Shown here piece after piece: positions 8,948 through 18,186 of a stretch of DNA of 64,000 nucleotides. The translations under genes were made by a program, and so were the position numbers. The notes under the pieces are model-generated. The model was not told the origin of the DNA, ran no database searches, and saw only the letters and a program-made list of their open reading frames with translations. The DNA comes from Desulfobacterium sp. (GTDB lineage Bacteria > Desulfobacterota > Desulfobacteria > Desulfobacterales > Desulfobacteraceae), in NCBI GenBank assembly GCA_016342325.1, contig JAEINR010000009.1, positions 41,790 to 105,789 on the forward strand, read 5' to 3'. Each line of letters begins with the position of its first letter. Position 1 is the stretch's first letter.

Positions 8948-9655
8948 ATGATGAAGTTTTTCAGGGCCGGATTTGTTGAAAACCTCCCGGTGGCTCTCAG
9001 TGTGGCCGCCTATGGGAGTGTCTTGGGTATCCTGGCCGCCCAGAAGGGGATCGCTTGGCCGGCGCTTATGGCCATGAACCTGTTCCTTTTTGCAGGGTCT
9101 GCACAGTTTGTGATGGTGGAAATGTGGGTCTCTCCGTTGCCGGTGGTGGAGATCACCATGGCGGTGCTGGCCATCAACCTGCGGTACCTGCTGATCGGGG
9201 CATCCCTGCACCCGGTGTTTAAAGGAAAAACCCCTAGGGAAAAATGTTTGATGATGCACCTGGTGGCGGATGAGAACTGGGCCATGACCATGGCCGCCCA
9301 CCAGCGGGGTGAGGCAAGCCCCCTTTTTCTTTTGGGGGGCGGCGTGTGCGTCTGCGCCTTCTGGTGCATGGGCACCCTGCTCGGCCATGGAATGGGGGCG
9401 GTGATCGAAAGTCCCGAGGCCTACGCCCTGGACTTTGCCTTTATCGCGGTGTTCACGGCCCTTGCGGTGAGCATGTGGCGGGGACGGCAGGAGGTGTTGC
9501 CCTGGCTTGTGGCTGCGGCCTGTGCCGTGATAGCCGAGAAACTGCTGCCCGGGAAATGGTATATCATCATCGGCGGCTTTAGCGGGGCCCTGGTGCCGGC
9601 GCTTCTGTCCTCCGGTGAAACCCATGAAAAAAAGGTGGTCCATGATGTCAGGTGA
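8948..9655 (+). CDS. azlC: AzlC-family branched-chain amino acid exporter, large subunit
   Basis: This is a 235-residue inner-membrane protein with multiple helices and the AzlC hallmarks PVALSVAAYGSVLGILAA, NLFLFAGSAQFV and AINLRYLLIGASL. With AzlD it forms a two-part exporter for branched-chain amino acids or analogues. AAGGAG lies 7 nt before ATG 8948. Its end overlaps the start of azlD, so the two are probably translationally coupled. Confidence 0.92.
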   Translation: MMKFFRAGFVENLPVALSVAAYGSVLGILAAQKGIAWPALMAMNLFLFAGSAQFVMVEMWVSPLPVVEITMAVLAINLRYLLIGASLHPVFKGKTPREKCLMMHLVADENWAMTMAAHQRGEASPLFLLGGGVCVCAFWCMGTLLGHGMGAVIESPEAYALDFAFIAVFTALAVSMWRGRQEVLPWLVAAACAVIAEKLLPGKWYIIIGGFSGALVPALLSSGETHEKKVVHDVR

Positions 9656-9956
9656 TTTTGATATGGCGGTGGGGGTGACCATCGCGGCGGCGGCCCTGGT
9701 GACCTATGCCCTGAGAATCAGTGGGCTGCTTTTGGCCGGCCGCCTGCCCCAAACGGGTCGGTTCAAGGTGTTTTTGGATACCCTTCCCGGAACCATCCTG
9801 CTTTCCCTGGTGGTGCCGGGGATTCTGGCCGAAGGGGTCTGGGGGGGCGTGGCCGCTCTTGCCACGGGCCTGATCACCCGCCTGACCGGGAACCTCTTTT
9901 TCGCCATGCTGGTAGGGGTGGGAATCATCGCGGTGCGGCGGCAACTTGGGTTATAA
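9642..9956 (+). CDS. azlD: AzlD-family branched-chain amino acid exporter, small subunit
   Basis: This roughly 104-residue protein has three to four helices and the AzlD pattern TYALRISGLLLAGRLP. It is the partner of AzlC. The frame opens at 9615, but ATG 9642 (or 9645) follows AAGGTGG and fits the usual family length; it overlaps azlC by 14 nt. Confidence 0.9.
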   Translation: MMSGDFDMAVGVTIAAAALVTYALRISGLLLAGRLPQTGRFKVFLDTLPGTILLSLVVPGILAEGVWGGVAALATGLITRLTGNLFFAMLVGVGIIAVRRQLGL

Positions 9957-10063
9957 GCGGGTCGTTCCATTAACCCAACAATCTTTATAAGCCCCTCATC
10001 AGCGAAAATGGCCGGGATGGGGCAGATTCCTGCATATCGGAACCGTTGATATGAAAGGGAAAA

Positions 10064-11047
10064 TTAGGAAAAGATAATTCTATTATTGTCTGGGAAACCC
10101 ATTGCTGTATTTGGACAACTATCCATGGACGGTTTAGACTCTATCAAGTCAGTTACAGAATTTAACCAACTTGAACTTGGGCCAATTTTTTTAACCAGGA
10201 ACCAAAGCACACAAATCATGCCATAATTTCTCTTTAATGCATTCCTATTAAGATTCAGGGCATTAAAATATGTATTGTCTAATACGGGAAGAGGATTACG
10301 AAAGGATTGATTCCAAATCCTTGTATGATGGGCACATCTATTCCGAAGAATATTAATTTCTTGCAACCATGTTTTTAATACTACCGGATTCGAAATACTT
10401 AGTCTCGACGATATTTTGTTCTGATATTTGCGATTAAGATTTTCAAAGTATTTGGACATGGTTCCAAAATCCCAAGCTTCAACAGCTACCCAAATCGGTA
10501 TGGGCTTGGAATTCGATAGGTGCCACTTTATACACTCTTCACGGCTTTTTTTTATTTTGTTTGAGTGGCTTATTTTCCACTCTTTCCAAAAGTTCCTATT
10601 TTTGTTGTTTTTGCGGTCATACCAGTCCTGACATTTTTTAGGATTAATAAACGCTTGATTTTCGTAGGCAAGAGGATCATGATATCCTACCTCATGAGCG
10701 ATAACAGAACGAACCTGGATTTCAATTCGTTCAATTGCGTCGAGCATTAACAACCTGAGCTTTTTATCAAAAAGGTACAACTTGATGATATCGCTGAAAT
10801 TGATGTTTTTCTGAAAGGTATCTTCCCTTAACCGCTTGCCATTTCGTGTGTTTATAACCTGTTGGCCGTTTGTGTCTTTTTTAAATTCACGACAAGGATA
10901 CCAGAACCCGCTCAGCCTGTAATAACCAATTTGCGAGAGTTTTCTTTCAGCACGGTTTTTATCCGGTACTATCATTCCTCTTTTTTCCAAAATATCAACC
11001 AATTGAGTGTAGCTTTGATGGGGCTTGGGAGGAGAAAATGAGGTCAT
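10064..11047 (-). CDS. Abi_2-family (AbiD/AbiF-like) abortive-infection protein with two HEPN-type motifs
   Basis: The 327-residue product matches the Abi_2 family: an N-terminal block (SYTQLVDILEKRGMIV, IGYYRLSGFWYP) and a helical core. Two R-x4-H motifs are visible, R113-H118 (RSVIAH) and R235-H240 (RNRCAH), the second followed by HTRIWN. In HEPN proteins R-x4-6-H residues form the RNase centre, so an RNA-cleaving toxin or defence role is likely. ATG 11047 is chosen because homology begins there; the frame is open to 11164 through a folded leader. Codon use is strongly AT-biased compared with neighbours, consistent with transfer. Family knowledge gives the defence role; the phage target is unknown. 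Confidence 0.85.
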   Translation of the reverse strand: MTSFSPPKPHQSYTQLVDILEKRGMIVPDKNRAERKLSQIGYYRLSGFWYPCREFKKDTNGQQVINTRNGKRLREDTFQKNINFSDIIKLYLFDKKLRLLMLDAIERIEIQVRSVIAHEVGYHDPLAYENQAFINPKKCQDWYDRKNNKNRNFWKEWKISHSNKIKKSREECIKWHLSNSKPIPIWVAVEAWDFGTMSKYFENLNRKYQNKISSRLSISNPVVLKTWLQEINILRNRCAHHTRIWNQSFRNPLPVLDNTYFNALNLNRNALKRNYGMICVLWFLVKKIGPSSSWLNSVTDLIESKPSMDSCPNTAMGFPDNNRIIFS

Positions 11048-11061
11048 TATATAAATCAATA

Positions 11062-11128
11062 CCCTCTTAAAACAAGAAGGCCCAAACGTAGTACCGAACA
11101 AGTCGGTAGCAGAGGTTCGGGCACAGTT
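11062..11128 (-). ncRNA. Folded leader / candidate antitoxin RNA upstream of the Abi_2 gene
   Basis: On the minus strand, an 8-bp outer stem (GCCCGAAC, 11115-11122, with GTTTGGGC, 11080-11087) encloses an internal loop and a 6-bp inner stem (TACCGA, 11103-11108, with TCGGTA, 11092-11097; loop CTTGT). A second hairpin pairs 11074-11080 with AAGAGGG (11062-11068), the only Shine-Dalgarno-like run before the Abi gene. That purine run is 14 nt from the ATG, longer than usual. The RNA would start near 11128 from the promoter listed separately. Its function is inferred. Confidence 0.5.
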
Positions 11129-11134
11129 GAGCAT

Positions 11135-11164
11135 AAAATAACAATATTCTTGGTTGTTTGTCAA
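11135..11164 (-). promoter_or_regulatory. Candidate sigma-70 promoter of the Abi_2 leader RNA
   Basis: On the minus strand, TTGACA (11159-11164) is followed by an 18-nt spacer and TATTTT (11135-11140). The predicted start, around 11128, lies just before the first stem of the folded leader. Confidence 0.55.
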
Positions 11165-11257
11165 TATTTGTTTTTACGCCTCAAGATTATGGGCAACATT
11201 GAAGGGTCTGGTGAATTTTCTTGCAAAAATTGGTGATTTTAGGCATAAATCTCGTTC

Positions 11258-12130
11258 ATGACACAATGGTATGAACCAATTACTGTTTCCGAGTGGCTCA
11301 AGAGAACCCTGTCCTTTTTTAACCTGCTTCTCCTGGTCGCTCTGGCTACCCTCCTGTTTTCGGAATTCAGGTTTGACTGGGGCGAGCGCCTGGTGGGCAA
11401 CTACCTTGCCTCCACCAATGCCCTGCGCCCTGAAGTTGGCATTGTATGGAAGACCGGTAACCAGGCCTCCCGGGCCCACACTGCCCTTGATTCCATGGTG
11501 ACCGAGCGCCAGGATACGGCCAGGGCTGTCCAAGGGGCGGCCACCTTTGCGGCCCTTTCCGGGATCGTGTTGCCGGGGCAGTGGACAAGCCTTGACAGCG
11601 ACCGGTTCAAGGAACTTTACCTTGGGCTGGCCCCGGATGTCGCATCTGAACTGATCTCTCCTTCCGAACTTGTCTGGCTGTTTGGCAGTCCGGGCCTGAC
11701 CCGGATCTTCTGCCAGGGCACCCCCCAGGGGCTGGAAATTTATTTCCTTGGTTCCGACAACCGGGTGATCCGGCAGCTGGACCTTGACCATTCCTTTTTG
11801 TCAGGCCTTGAAAATCAAGGGGCCTCTTTTTCGGGAAAGCTCGAGGATATCCCCGGGTTTGCCGGGCGGATCTTTCCGGCCGACCGGTTTTTTAATGTGC
11901 TTCTTGCCCTGCCAAAGGAGGTGCAGCCGGATCTGATCACCACCCCGGAACTCCTGTTGAGGGAGAAAGGAACCATTGTCCGGGCCGGTATCTGGAACGA
12001 GGCAAAATCGGGATACATACGGCTCGGGTTTGAGTTCCAGGAGAACGGCCACACAAAGATTGTCTTTGTCAGGGCCAGGGAGTGGGCCGTGTGGCGGTTG
12101 AGCATGGGCCTTGCCAAGGGAGATCAATGA
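11258..12130 (+). CDS. Hypothetical membrane-anchored protein, first gene of a PBP operon
   Basis: I do not recognise a family for this 290-residue product. It has one N-terminal membrane helix (about residues 18-34, LSFFNLLLLVALATLLF) followed by a soluble, probably periplasmic region without obvious catalytic motifs. Its stop overlaps the start of the penicillin-binding protein gene by 4 nt (ATGA). This points to translational coupling and a role in peptidoglycan synthesis or division, perhaps as an accessory factor of that enzyme. No strong ribosome binding site precedes ATG 11258, so the start is uncertain. Confidence 0.7.
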   Translation: MTQWYEPITVSEWLKRTLSFFNLLLLVALATLLFSEFRFDWGERLVGNYLASTNALRPEVGIVWKTGNQASRAHTALDSMVTERQDTARAVQGAATFAALSGIVLPGQWTSLDSDRFKELYLGLAPDVASELISPSELVWLFGSPGLTRIFCQGTPQGLEIYFLGSDNRVIRQLDLDHSFLSGLENQGASFSGKLEDIPGFAGRIFPADRFFNVLLALPKEVQPDLITTPELLLREKGTIVRAGIWNEAKSGYIRLGFEFQENGHTKIVFVRAREWAVWRLSMGLAKGDQ

Positions 12131-14151
12131 AGACCTTAAATTCCATCTACTATATTGCAAGGCTATCCTTCTACGCCCTGCTCGCTTTTGCAGGCGTTGC
12201 CTTTCTGGTGGTGACCTGCCTGATCTTTGTTGCGGCCAAGGACCTGCCCCAGGTGCCTGAGCCCCTTGGCAGGATCATTGATGTGCCCCAGACCGAGGTC
12301 TTTGCCGTCACAGGGGAGCGGCTCATGACCCTGGGGGGCCGGGTGCCGGTACCGCTGTCTTCCGTATCTACCCATTTTCTGGATGCGGTTGTGGCCACCG
12401 AGGATCATCGGTTCTTTGAGCACCACGGCCTGAACAAGCTTCGAACCCTCAAGGCGCTCTATATCACCCTGTTTAAGCCGGGCAAGATCCAGGGGGCGTC
12501 CACCATCACCCAGCAGCTGGCCAAGAACCTTTTTTTCAGCTTTGAAAAGACCTATCTCCGGAAATTCAGGGAGCTTTTGGTGGCGTTCCAGATCGAGGCC
12601 ACAAGCACCAAGCAGGAGATTCTCCACGCCTACATCAACCAGATTCATTTTGGGGCAGGGGCCCAGGGCATTGAAAAGGCGTCCCAGCTTTTTTTCGGCA
12701 TCCCGGCCTCGGATCTCAACCTGGGCCAGGCATCGCTTTTGGCAGGTCTTCCCAAATCCCCCACCCGGTACAATCCCTTTCGTCACTATGACAGGGCCTT
12801 GAAGCGGAGAAACACCGTCTTGAAACGGATGGTGGCGGTGGGCGCCATTGAGGCGCTTGCGGCCCGGGAGGCCATGGAAACCCGGCCACAGCTGATTGCC
12901 CGCCAGGGAGATTCACGGACCGGTTCCTATTTTGTGGATGCCCTGATCAACCAGCTGGTGGAAAAGTACGGGGAGGAGGTTGTTTTCCACGGGGGGATCA
13001 AGGTGTTTTCCACCCTGGATACCCGACTCCAGGCGGCGGCCGATGGTGCCGTTGCCAAGGGCCTTGTGCGTCTGGACGAAATGATGGGGCTGAAGCAAGG
13101 GGATGCACCCCTGCCCCAGGGCGCCCTGGTCGCCATTGACACCGGTTCCGGTGCCGTAAAAGCCATGGTGGGGGGCCGGGACTACTTTCAGACCGAATTC
13201 AACCGGGCCGTCCAGAGCCGCCGTCAGCCCGGCTCCGGGTTCAAGCCCTTTTTATTTTATGCCGCCTTAAATGACCTGGGCCTTAACCCGGCAAGCGTTC
13301 TTACGGACAAGCCTGTGACCGTTGAAATAAACGGCGCGCCTGACTGGCGACCCCAGAATTTTGAGCGGCGCTTCAAGGGTGGGATGGTGCTGAAACAGGC
13401 CCTGACCCATTCGGTTAACACCATTGCAGCCCAGCTTGTGGAGAGAACAGGCCCTGCCGCCGTCATCCGGACGGCCCAGCGTTGCGGCATCAAGAGCCCC
13501 CTTGAGGAGATCTATTCCATCGCCCTGGGGACCTGCGGGGTCACCCCCCTGGAGATGGCATCGGCCTTTTCCACCTTTGCCACCAACGGGGTTCGCCATG
13601 AACCCTTTCTCATATGGCGGGTTGAGGATCCCTTTGGACGGGTGATTGATGAACACATTGCCCAGGGAAAAAGGGTGTTGGATCCTGAAATTACTTTTCA
13701 GGTGGTGGACATGATGCGGTCGGTGGTGGACAACGGAAGCGGCCGGAACGTTCGACGGCTGGGCTTCACCCGGCCGGCCGCAGGCAAGACTGGCACCACG
13801 GATTCCTTTAACGATGCCTGGTTCACCGGGTTTACCCCTTCCCTCTCCGTCTCGGTGTGGACGGGATTTGACCGGGAGAAAAAGCTTGCCGTCAAGGGCC
13901 GGGTCGGCATCACCGGCGGCCGGGCCGCCGCTCCCATCTGGGCAGAGTTCATGAAAGAGGCCTTGAAAAATGAGCCTGAACGGGATTTTCCCATTCCCGG
14001 GGGGATTCGGTTCGAGGCGGTGGACCCGGTCACCGGGTGCGCACCCGAGGGCGATGGATCCCTGGGGACAGATTTGAACTCTGTCCACCAGGTGTTCCGG
14101 GTGCCCTTGAAAGAGGACCAGATCCTTTGCCAGGGGGAGGAGAAGCCATGA
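12127..14151 (+). CDS. Class A penicillin-binding protein (transglycosylase-transpeptidase)
   Basis: This bifunctional enzyme polymerises and cross-links peptidoglycan at the outer face of the inner membrane. It has an N-terminal membrane helix and a GT51 domain with EDHRFFEHHG and GASTITQQLAKN, including the catalytic Glu. The transpeptidase domain carries the SxxK serine in PGSGFKPF, SVN, and KTGTT. Its length of 674 residues is in the PBP1A range. ATG 12127 overlaps the upstream stop; the frame is also open from 12082. It overlaps the downstream SPOR gene by 4 nt, so three genes form one tightly coupled wall-synthesis operon. Confidence 0.93.
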   Translation: MKTLNSIYYIARLSFYALLAFAGVAFLVVTCLIFVAAKDLPQVPEPLGRIIDVPQTEVFAVTGERLMTLGGRVPVPLSSVSTHFLDAVVATEDHRFFEHHGLNKLRTLKALYITLFKPGKIQGASTITQQLAKNLFFSFEKTYLRKFRELLVAFQIEATSTKQEILHAYINQIHFGAGAQGIEKASQLFFGIPASDLNLGQASLLAGLPKSPTRYNPFRHYDRALKRRNTVLKRMVAVGAIEALAAREAMETRPQLIARQGDSRTGSYFVDALINQLVEKYGEEVVFHGGIKVFSTLDTRLQAAADGAVAKGLVRLDEMMGLKQGDAPLPQGALVAIDTGSGAVKAMVGGRDYFQTEFNRAVQSRRQPGSGFKPFLFYAALNDLGLNPASVLTDKPVTVEINGAPDWRPQNFERRFKGGMVLKQALTHSVNTIAAQLVERTGPAAVIRTAQRCGIKSPLEEIYSIALGTCGVTPLEMASAFSTFATNGVRHEPFLIWRVEDPFGRVIDEHIAQGKRVLDPEITFQVVDMMRSVVDNGSGRNVRRLGFTRPAAGKTGTTDSFNDAWFTGFTPSLSVSVWTGFDREKKLAVKGRVGITGGRAAAPIWAEFMKEALKNEPERDFPIPGGIRFEAVDPVTGCAPEGDGSLGTDLNSVHQVFRVPLKEDQILCQGEEKP

Positions 14152-15407
14152 TGCGGATGCTGCGCCATACAACCCTTTGCCTCTGGATGGTAGCGATACT
14201 GGGCATTCCCCTGGTCTTTTGGGCCATGCCTTTGTTGAACGGTTTTTTCCCGGGCCATGATCTTCTGGTGGCCCTGGTGATATTTGGGGCCCTCTATATG
14301 GGGGTTGGGTATGCCGTGGGGCTGACCGGGGAGCGCCTGGTGATTGCCAGGGTGAAAGAGGCCGAGGCCTGGGAGCGGGCCGGCCTTGCCCGGCGGAGCG
14401 AACAGCGGTTCCTAAAGGCTTTGCGACTCTACGACACCGCCCTTATTTCCCCGTTCAGGGCTGGTCGGATCGCCCTGATCCTTGCCGGCGCCCTGGCAAA
14501 GTTCAGCCTCACCTCGGCGCTGGAAAACCCTGGCTTTGACCGGGCGGTCAAAGCGTTTTTGCGCATGGCCCCCCAGGAGGAGGAGATCGTTCTTTTGTGG
14601 CTGAAGCGGCTGTGCAATGGCACCACCCCGGGAAGGGAGGACCATGAGATCCTTACCCTGGTGGCCGAGGTTCACCTTGATCATCCCGTGATACGGGCGC
14701 TTGTGGCCGAACTCTTTGTGGCGTCCGGGCGGACCGACTTTACGGCCCGAAAGATTTACGGGTTGGTCACGGAAGGGTCCGGGTTGAGCCGGGAGACCCT
14801 TTCAAACATCAGCGAACTCCTGGGACCGGAGACCTTGGTCCGTCCGGCGTTTCCGCCAACCGGGTTCAAGCCGGCACCCGGGGTGACCCTGTCCAACCGG
14901 GTTAAGGCCATGGGCGGGGGAGTCAGGGCCATTGCCGGGATGGTCAAAAGGGCTGTACAACACCTTTTCCTGGTTCTTTATGGCGGCGTGGCTGTCCTGA
15001 AGCAGGGGGTTACTTTTTTTCGTGGGCAAAAAAGATTTCAAACCGCTCTGAAATGGGGCCTGGGGGGGGTGGTTGCCGTTGTTTTCCTCGGCTTCATGGT
15101 CAACACCGTGGGCCATCTTTTCCATGCCGCCCCCCAGCCGGTGGCGGTGAATAAGGTGGCGGTGGAGATTTCCAAGGGGTTCACCATCCAGGTGGCCGCC
15201 TATCTCAAGAAAAACCATGCCAACGCCTATGTGACAAAGCTCAAGGCCAAAGGCCTTGATGCCTATATTTACAAGGCCGATGGCGGAGGTCGCACCTGGT
15301 TCATTGTTCGGATCTCACGGTTTGCCGATAAAAAGAGTGCTGCCGACTATGGGAACGGGTTGAAGCGGCAGCACCTGATCGACGATTTCTTTGTTGACAA
15401 CAATTAG
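14148..15407 (+). CDS. Membrane protein with C-terminal SPOR domain
   Basis: The 419-residue product has two N-terminal helices (about residues 8-28 and 38-60), a helical cytoplasmic-looking middle, another helix near residue 315 (GLGGVVAVVFLGFMVNTVG) and a C-terminal SPOR domain (FTIQVAAYLKKNHANAYVTK, then TWFIVRISRFADKKSA). SPOR domains bind denuded septal glycan, so a division-site role is likely. A strong GGGGGAGGAG site precedes ATG 14148. It is coupled to the upstream PBP gene. Confidence 0.82.
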   Translation: MMRMLRHTTLCLWMVAILGIPLVFWAMPLLNGFFPGHDLLVALVIFGALYMGVGYAVGLTGERLVIARVKEAEAWERAGLARRSEQRFLKALRLYDTALISPFRAGRIALILAGALAKFSLTSALENPGFDRAVKAFLRMAPQEEEIVLLWLKRLCNGTTPGREDHEILTLVAEVHLDHPVIRALVAELFVASGRTDFTARKIYGLVTEGSGLSRETLSNISELLGPETLVRPAFPPTGFKPAPGVTLSNRVKAMGGGVRAIAGMVKRAVQHLFLVLYGGVAVLKQGVTFFRGQKRFQTALKWGLGGVVAVVFLGFMVNTVGHLFHAAPQPVAVNKVAVEISKGFTIQVAAYLKKNHANAYVTKLKAKGLDAYIYKADGGGRTWFIVRISRFADKKSAADYGNGLKRQHLIDDFFVDNN

Positions 15408-15484
15408 CGTCCTCTTTCCGATTTTCGCGTTATGTTGGCAAGGAAATCAGAACCCTTTTTGGGCTTTGGCTTGCCCAGGTTAGG
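15404..15484 (+). repeat. Dispersed two-hairpin intergenic repeat, copy B
   Basis: This copy overlaps the SPOR gene stop and fills the gap before the convergent yedF gene. It shares the core CGCGTTATGTTGGCAAG, the AATCAG arm and the GGCTTGCCCAGGTTAGG tail with the other copies. The left arm is partly decayed (CCGATTTT). Confidence 0.7.
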
Positions 15485-15504
15485 CATGCAGGAACGATTT
15501 TTTC

Positions 15505-16110
15505 CTAGAGGTTGATCACCTTTTCCGCAAGTTGCATGGCGGTGACGATGTCCAGCATGTTGGTGGTCTCTCCCACCTTTTTTTGGTCAAGAATATCAAA
15601 ATGGGTGAGGCAGGTGCCGCACACCAGGACGTGAACCCCCTGTTCCTCAAGGGCGCGGATATCCCCAAGAAGTTCCGATCCCTCAATGGTGAACTTGACC
15701 CCTGCGTTGACAAATACCACCCGCCACAGGTCTTCCCCCATCTCTTTCAGGGTTTTTAAAAAGCTTGCCATGAGCTTCTCGCCGAGGAGATCATCCCCTT
15801 TGCCAATGGTCTGGGAGGCGATCATCACCATGATCTTCTGGTGCTCCGGGTCGTTTGCTTCCATTTCCTGGGGCAGGGGTGAATCCACGGCCGTGATATC
15901 CCTTGTGCCCTCGATCACCGAGGTTCTGCCGTCGGAATCCACCGAGACCTCAAATCCGTTGTAGGTGAGGAAACGGCTCACATTCTCTGCGGCCGCATCG
16001 TTGTCCACTGTCACGCGGATCTGTGCCGGATTCCGGGTTTCGAGGGCTTCTTTTGTCTTCACCACCGGGCCGGGGCATGCAAGCCCTATCCCGTTTATTT
16101 CTATTGTCAT
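15505..16110 (-). CDS. yedF: YedF-type selenium metabolism protein (TusA-DsrE fusion)
   Basis: An N-terminal TusA-like domain has the CPGPVVKTKEAL motif with the conserved Cys at residue 12. It is joined to a DsrE-like domain in the C-terminal 110 residues (containing VFVNAGVKF, and CGTCL near the end). This architecture and the 201-residue length match the YedF family linked to selenium metabolism in anaerobes. No selD or selA was seen nearby. It is convergent with the SPOR gene and divergent from the methyltransferase. Confidence 0.88.
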   Translation of the reverse strand: MTIEINGIGLACPGPVVKTKEALETRNPAQIRVTVDNDAAAENVSRFLTYNGFEVSVDSDGRTSVIEGTRDITAVDSPLPQEMEANDPEHQKIMVMIASQTIGKGDDLLGEKLMASFLKTLKEMGEDLWRVVFVNAGVKFTIEGSELLGDIRALEEQGVHVLVCGTCLTHFDILDQKKVGETTNMLDIVTAMQLAEKVINL

Positions 16111-16337
16111 CTTTACCTGCCTTGGGTTAAAAACGTCACTTTCGGATCTGGGTTTTGATGGACGGCATGGAAAAACAGTCCCCCTGAAAGTTTAAGTTAA
16201 AATCATAAAAGTTATTGGGGTTGTCCTGTTTTGTCAAATTGAAAACCCCTATGGAATCGGGGTTGGTTATAGAAATATACGATAATGAAAGATTGATCTT
16301 GATAGATTACCATGATTTGGAATACTAATGTACCATT

Positions 16338-17141
16338 ATGGGTCATGTATTTGATTACAAGGATGCAAGTGGATATGATGCCTGGTTTGAAAAGGTAAAG
16401 CAGGGCTACGCCTTTGATCTGGAGATGAACCTGCTCCTAGGGATGCTGGCCCCCCACCGGGGGGAGCGGCTCCTTGACATTGGGTGCGGAACGGGAAAGA
16501 GCCTTGAACCCCTTCTTTCTTCGTGTCTCCACCTCACCGGGGTGGATGCCTCCCCCTATATGCTGGATCTTGCCCGGGCCCGCTTGCCGGACAAGGTCGA
16601 CCTTCACCGGGGCTTTGCCGAAGCCCTTCCCTTTGAGGACAACGCCTTTGATCACGCCATGCTCTTCACCACCCTTGAGTTCACGGACCGGCCTGCCAAG
16701 GCCATTGAAGAGGCCTGCAGGGTGGCGAAGCATTCCGTGGTGCTGGGGGTGCTGAATCGCCATGCGCCCCTTAACCTCATGCGGCGGGTCAAGGGGTTCT
16801 TTGTTGCCAACACCTTGTCCCATGCCCACTATTTCAGCATCTGGGAGCTGAAACGAATGATCCATGCCGTCCTGGGTGATGTGCCCCTCTGCTGGAGAAC
16901 CACCTTGCAGTGTCCATGGAGCTCAAGCAGGATCGCCAGCTTCCTTGAACGCCAACCTTTGGTCCAGCGCTCTCCCCTGGGCACCATGATCATCATGAAG
17001 ATCAAGCCGGTGCCCAAGTTCAGGGTCCGTCCCCTGTGGGTGAGGGTGAAGAACGCAAGGCCTTATAACCCGGTATCAGGATTCGCCAGAATTTTTATGG
17101 AGGAGGGAGATGAAAACGCTGATTTACGAAAATCTGGATAA
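16338..17141 (+). CDS. Class I SAM-dependent methyltransferase
   Basis: The 267-residue protein has the Rossmann motifs LLDIGCGTGKSLEPL (motif I), LTGVDASPYML (acidic loop) and FEDNAFDHAMLFTTLEF. The substrate is not evident. Its end overlaps the start of the following radical SAM gene by about 30 nt, so the two are probably co-transcribed. An AACCCC/GGGGTT hairpin lies about 75-95 nt upstream of the start (16244-16265). Confidence 0.82.
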   Translation: MGHVFDYKDASGYDAWFEKVKQGYAFDLEMNLLLGMLAPHRGERLLDIGCGTGKSLEPLLSSCLHLTGVDASPYMLDLARARLPDKVDLHRGFAEALPFEDNAFDHAMLFTTLEFTDRPAKAIEEACRVAKHSVVLGVLNRHAPLNLMRRVKGFFVANTLSHAHYFSIWELKRMIHAVLGDVPLCWRTTLQCPWSSSRIASFLERQPLVQRSPLGTMIIMKIKPVPKFRVRPLWVRVKNARPYNPVSGFARIFMEEGDENADLRKSG

Positions 17142-18120
17142 AGGGAAGGTTCGCTGCGGGATTTGCAACCATTTCTGCATCATAGACAAGGGCAAGCGGG
17201 GGCTTTGCAATGTTCGGGAGAACCAGGATGGCACCCTTGTCTCCCTGGTCTATCCAAAGGTCGTTGCAAGGGGCATTGATCCGGTGGAGAAAAAGCCCAT
17301 CTTTCATCTTGCGCCGGGCTCCCTCTCCTTTTCCGTGGCAACGGTGGGCTGCAATTTCAGGTGCAGCTTTTGCCAGAATGCCGACATCGCCCAGATGCCC
17401 ACCAACAACAAGGGCCTCATCCAGGGCGCGGACATGACCCCGGAGGAGATCGTGGCCCAGGCGATCCGGGCCAACTGCCGAAGCATCGCCTACACCTACA
17501 CCGAGCCTGCGGTCTTTGCGGAGCTTGTCCTTGAAACCGCCAAGCTTGCCTGTAAGGAGGGGCTTTACAACATCATCGTCACCAATGGTTATATGAGTGA
17601 CGCGCTGATCCGGGTCCTTGCCCCCTATATTGATGCCGCCAATGTGGATCTAAAGGCCTTTGACGACGGCTTTTACCGGAAATACTGCAAGGCCAAGATC
17701 GAACCGGTCAAGGAGAATCTCAAGCTTATGAAATCCCTTGGTATCCTTGTGGAGGTGACCACGCTTCTCATCCCCGGGCTCAACGACGACACGGACCAGG
17801 TCGAGGGCATTGCCGGGTTCATTGCAACGGAGCTGGGGGTGGAGACCCCCTGGCACGTCTCACGGTTCCACCCCTGCTACCGCATGACCGACCGGGGGGC
17901 GACCCCGTTGGCTTCCATTGAGCGGGCCTTTGACGCCGGCAAGGCCGCCGGCTTGAGATATGTTTACACTGGGAACGTGCCCGGGCTTGGGAGCGAAAAC
18001 ACCCTGTGCCACGACTGCGGCGGCCTGTTGGTCAGGCGGGTGGCTTACAAAATTAAAAGTTTCATCACCCCGGAGGGCCGATGTCCTGATTGTAATTCTG
18101 CGGTTTATGGACTATATTAG
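17110..18120 (+). CDS. amrS: AmmeMemoRadiSam system radical SAM enzyme
   Basis: The 336-residue protein has the radical SAM cluster motif CNFRCSFC near residue 80, an N-terminal cysteine pair (CGICNHFC) and a C-terminal zinc-ribbon-like pair (CHDCGG, CPDC). This layout is typical of AmrS. Family members are usually associated with AmmeMemo partner domains; neither partner is visible here. GGAGGGAG lies just before ATG 17110. Confidence 0.88.
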   Translation: MKTLIYENLDKGKVRCGICNHFCIIDKGKRGLCNVRENQDGTLVSLVYPKVVARGIDPVEKKPIFHLAPGSLSFSVATVGCNFRCSFCQNADIAQMPTNNKGLIQGADMTPEEIVAQAIRANCRSIAYTYTEPAVFAELVLETAKLACKEGLYNIIVTNGYMSDALIRVLAPYIDAANVDLKAFDDGFYRKYCKAKIEPVKENLKLMKSLGILVEVTTLLIPGLNDDTDQVEGIAGFIATELGVETPWHVSRFHPCYRMTDRGATPLASIERAFDAGKAAGLRYVYTGNVPGLGSENTLCHDCGGLLVRRVAYKIKSFITPEGRCPDCNSAVYGLY

Positions 18121-18186
18121 AGCGTTTTGTACCGGCCGTCATGGGGAAAAATAACCGGCATGGCCGGCGCATGGTATTTGTGCTTT

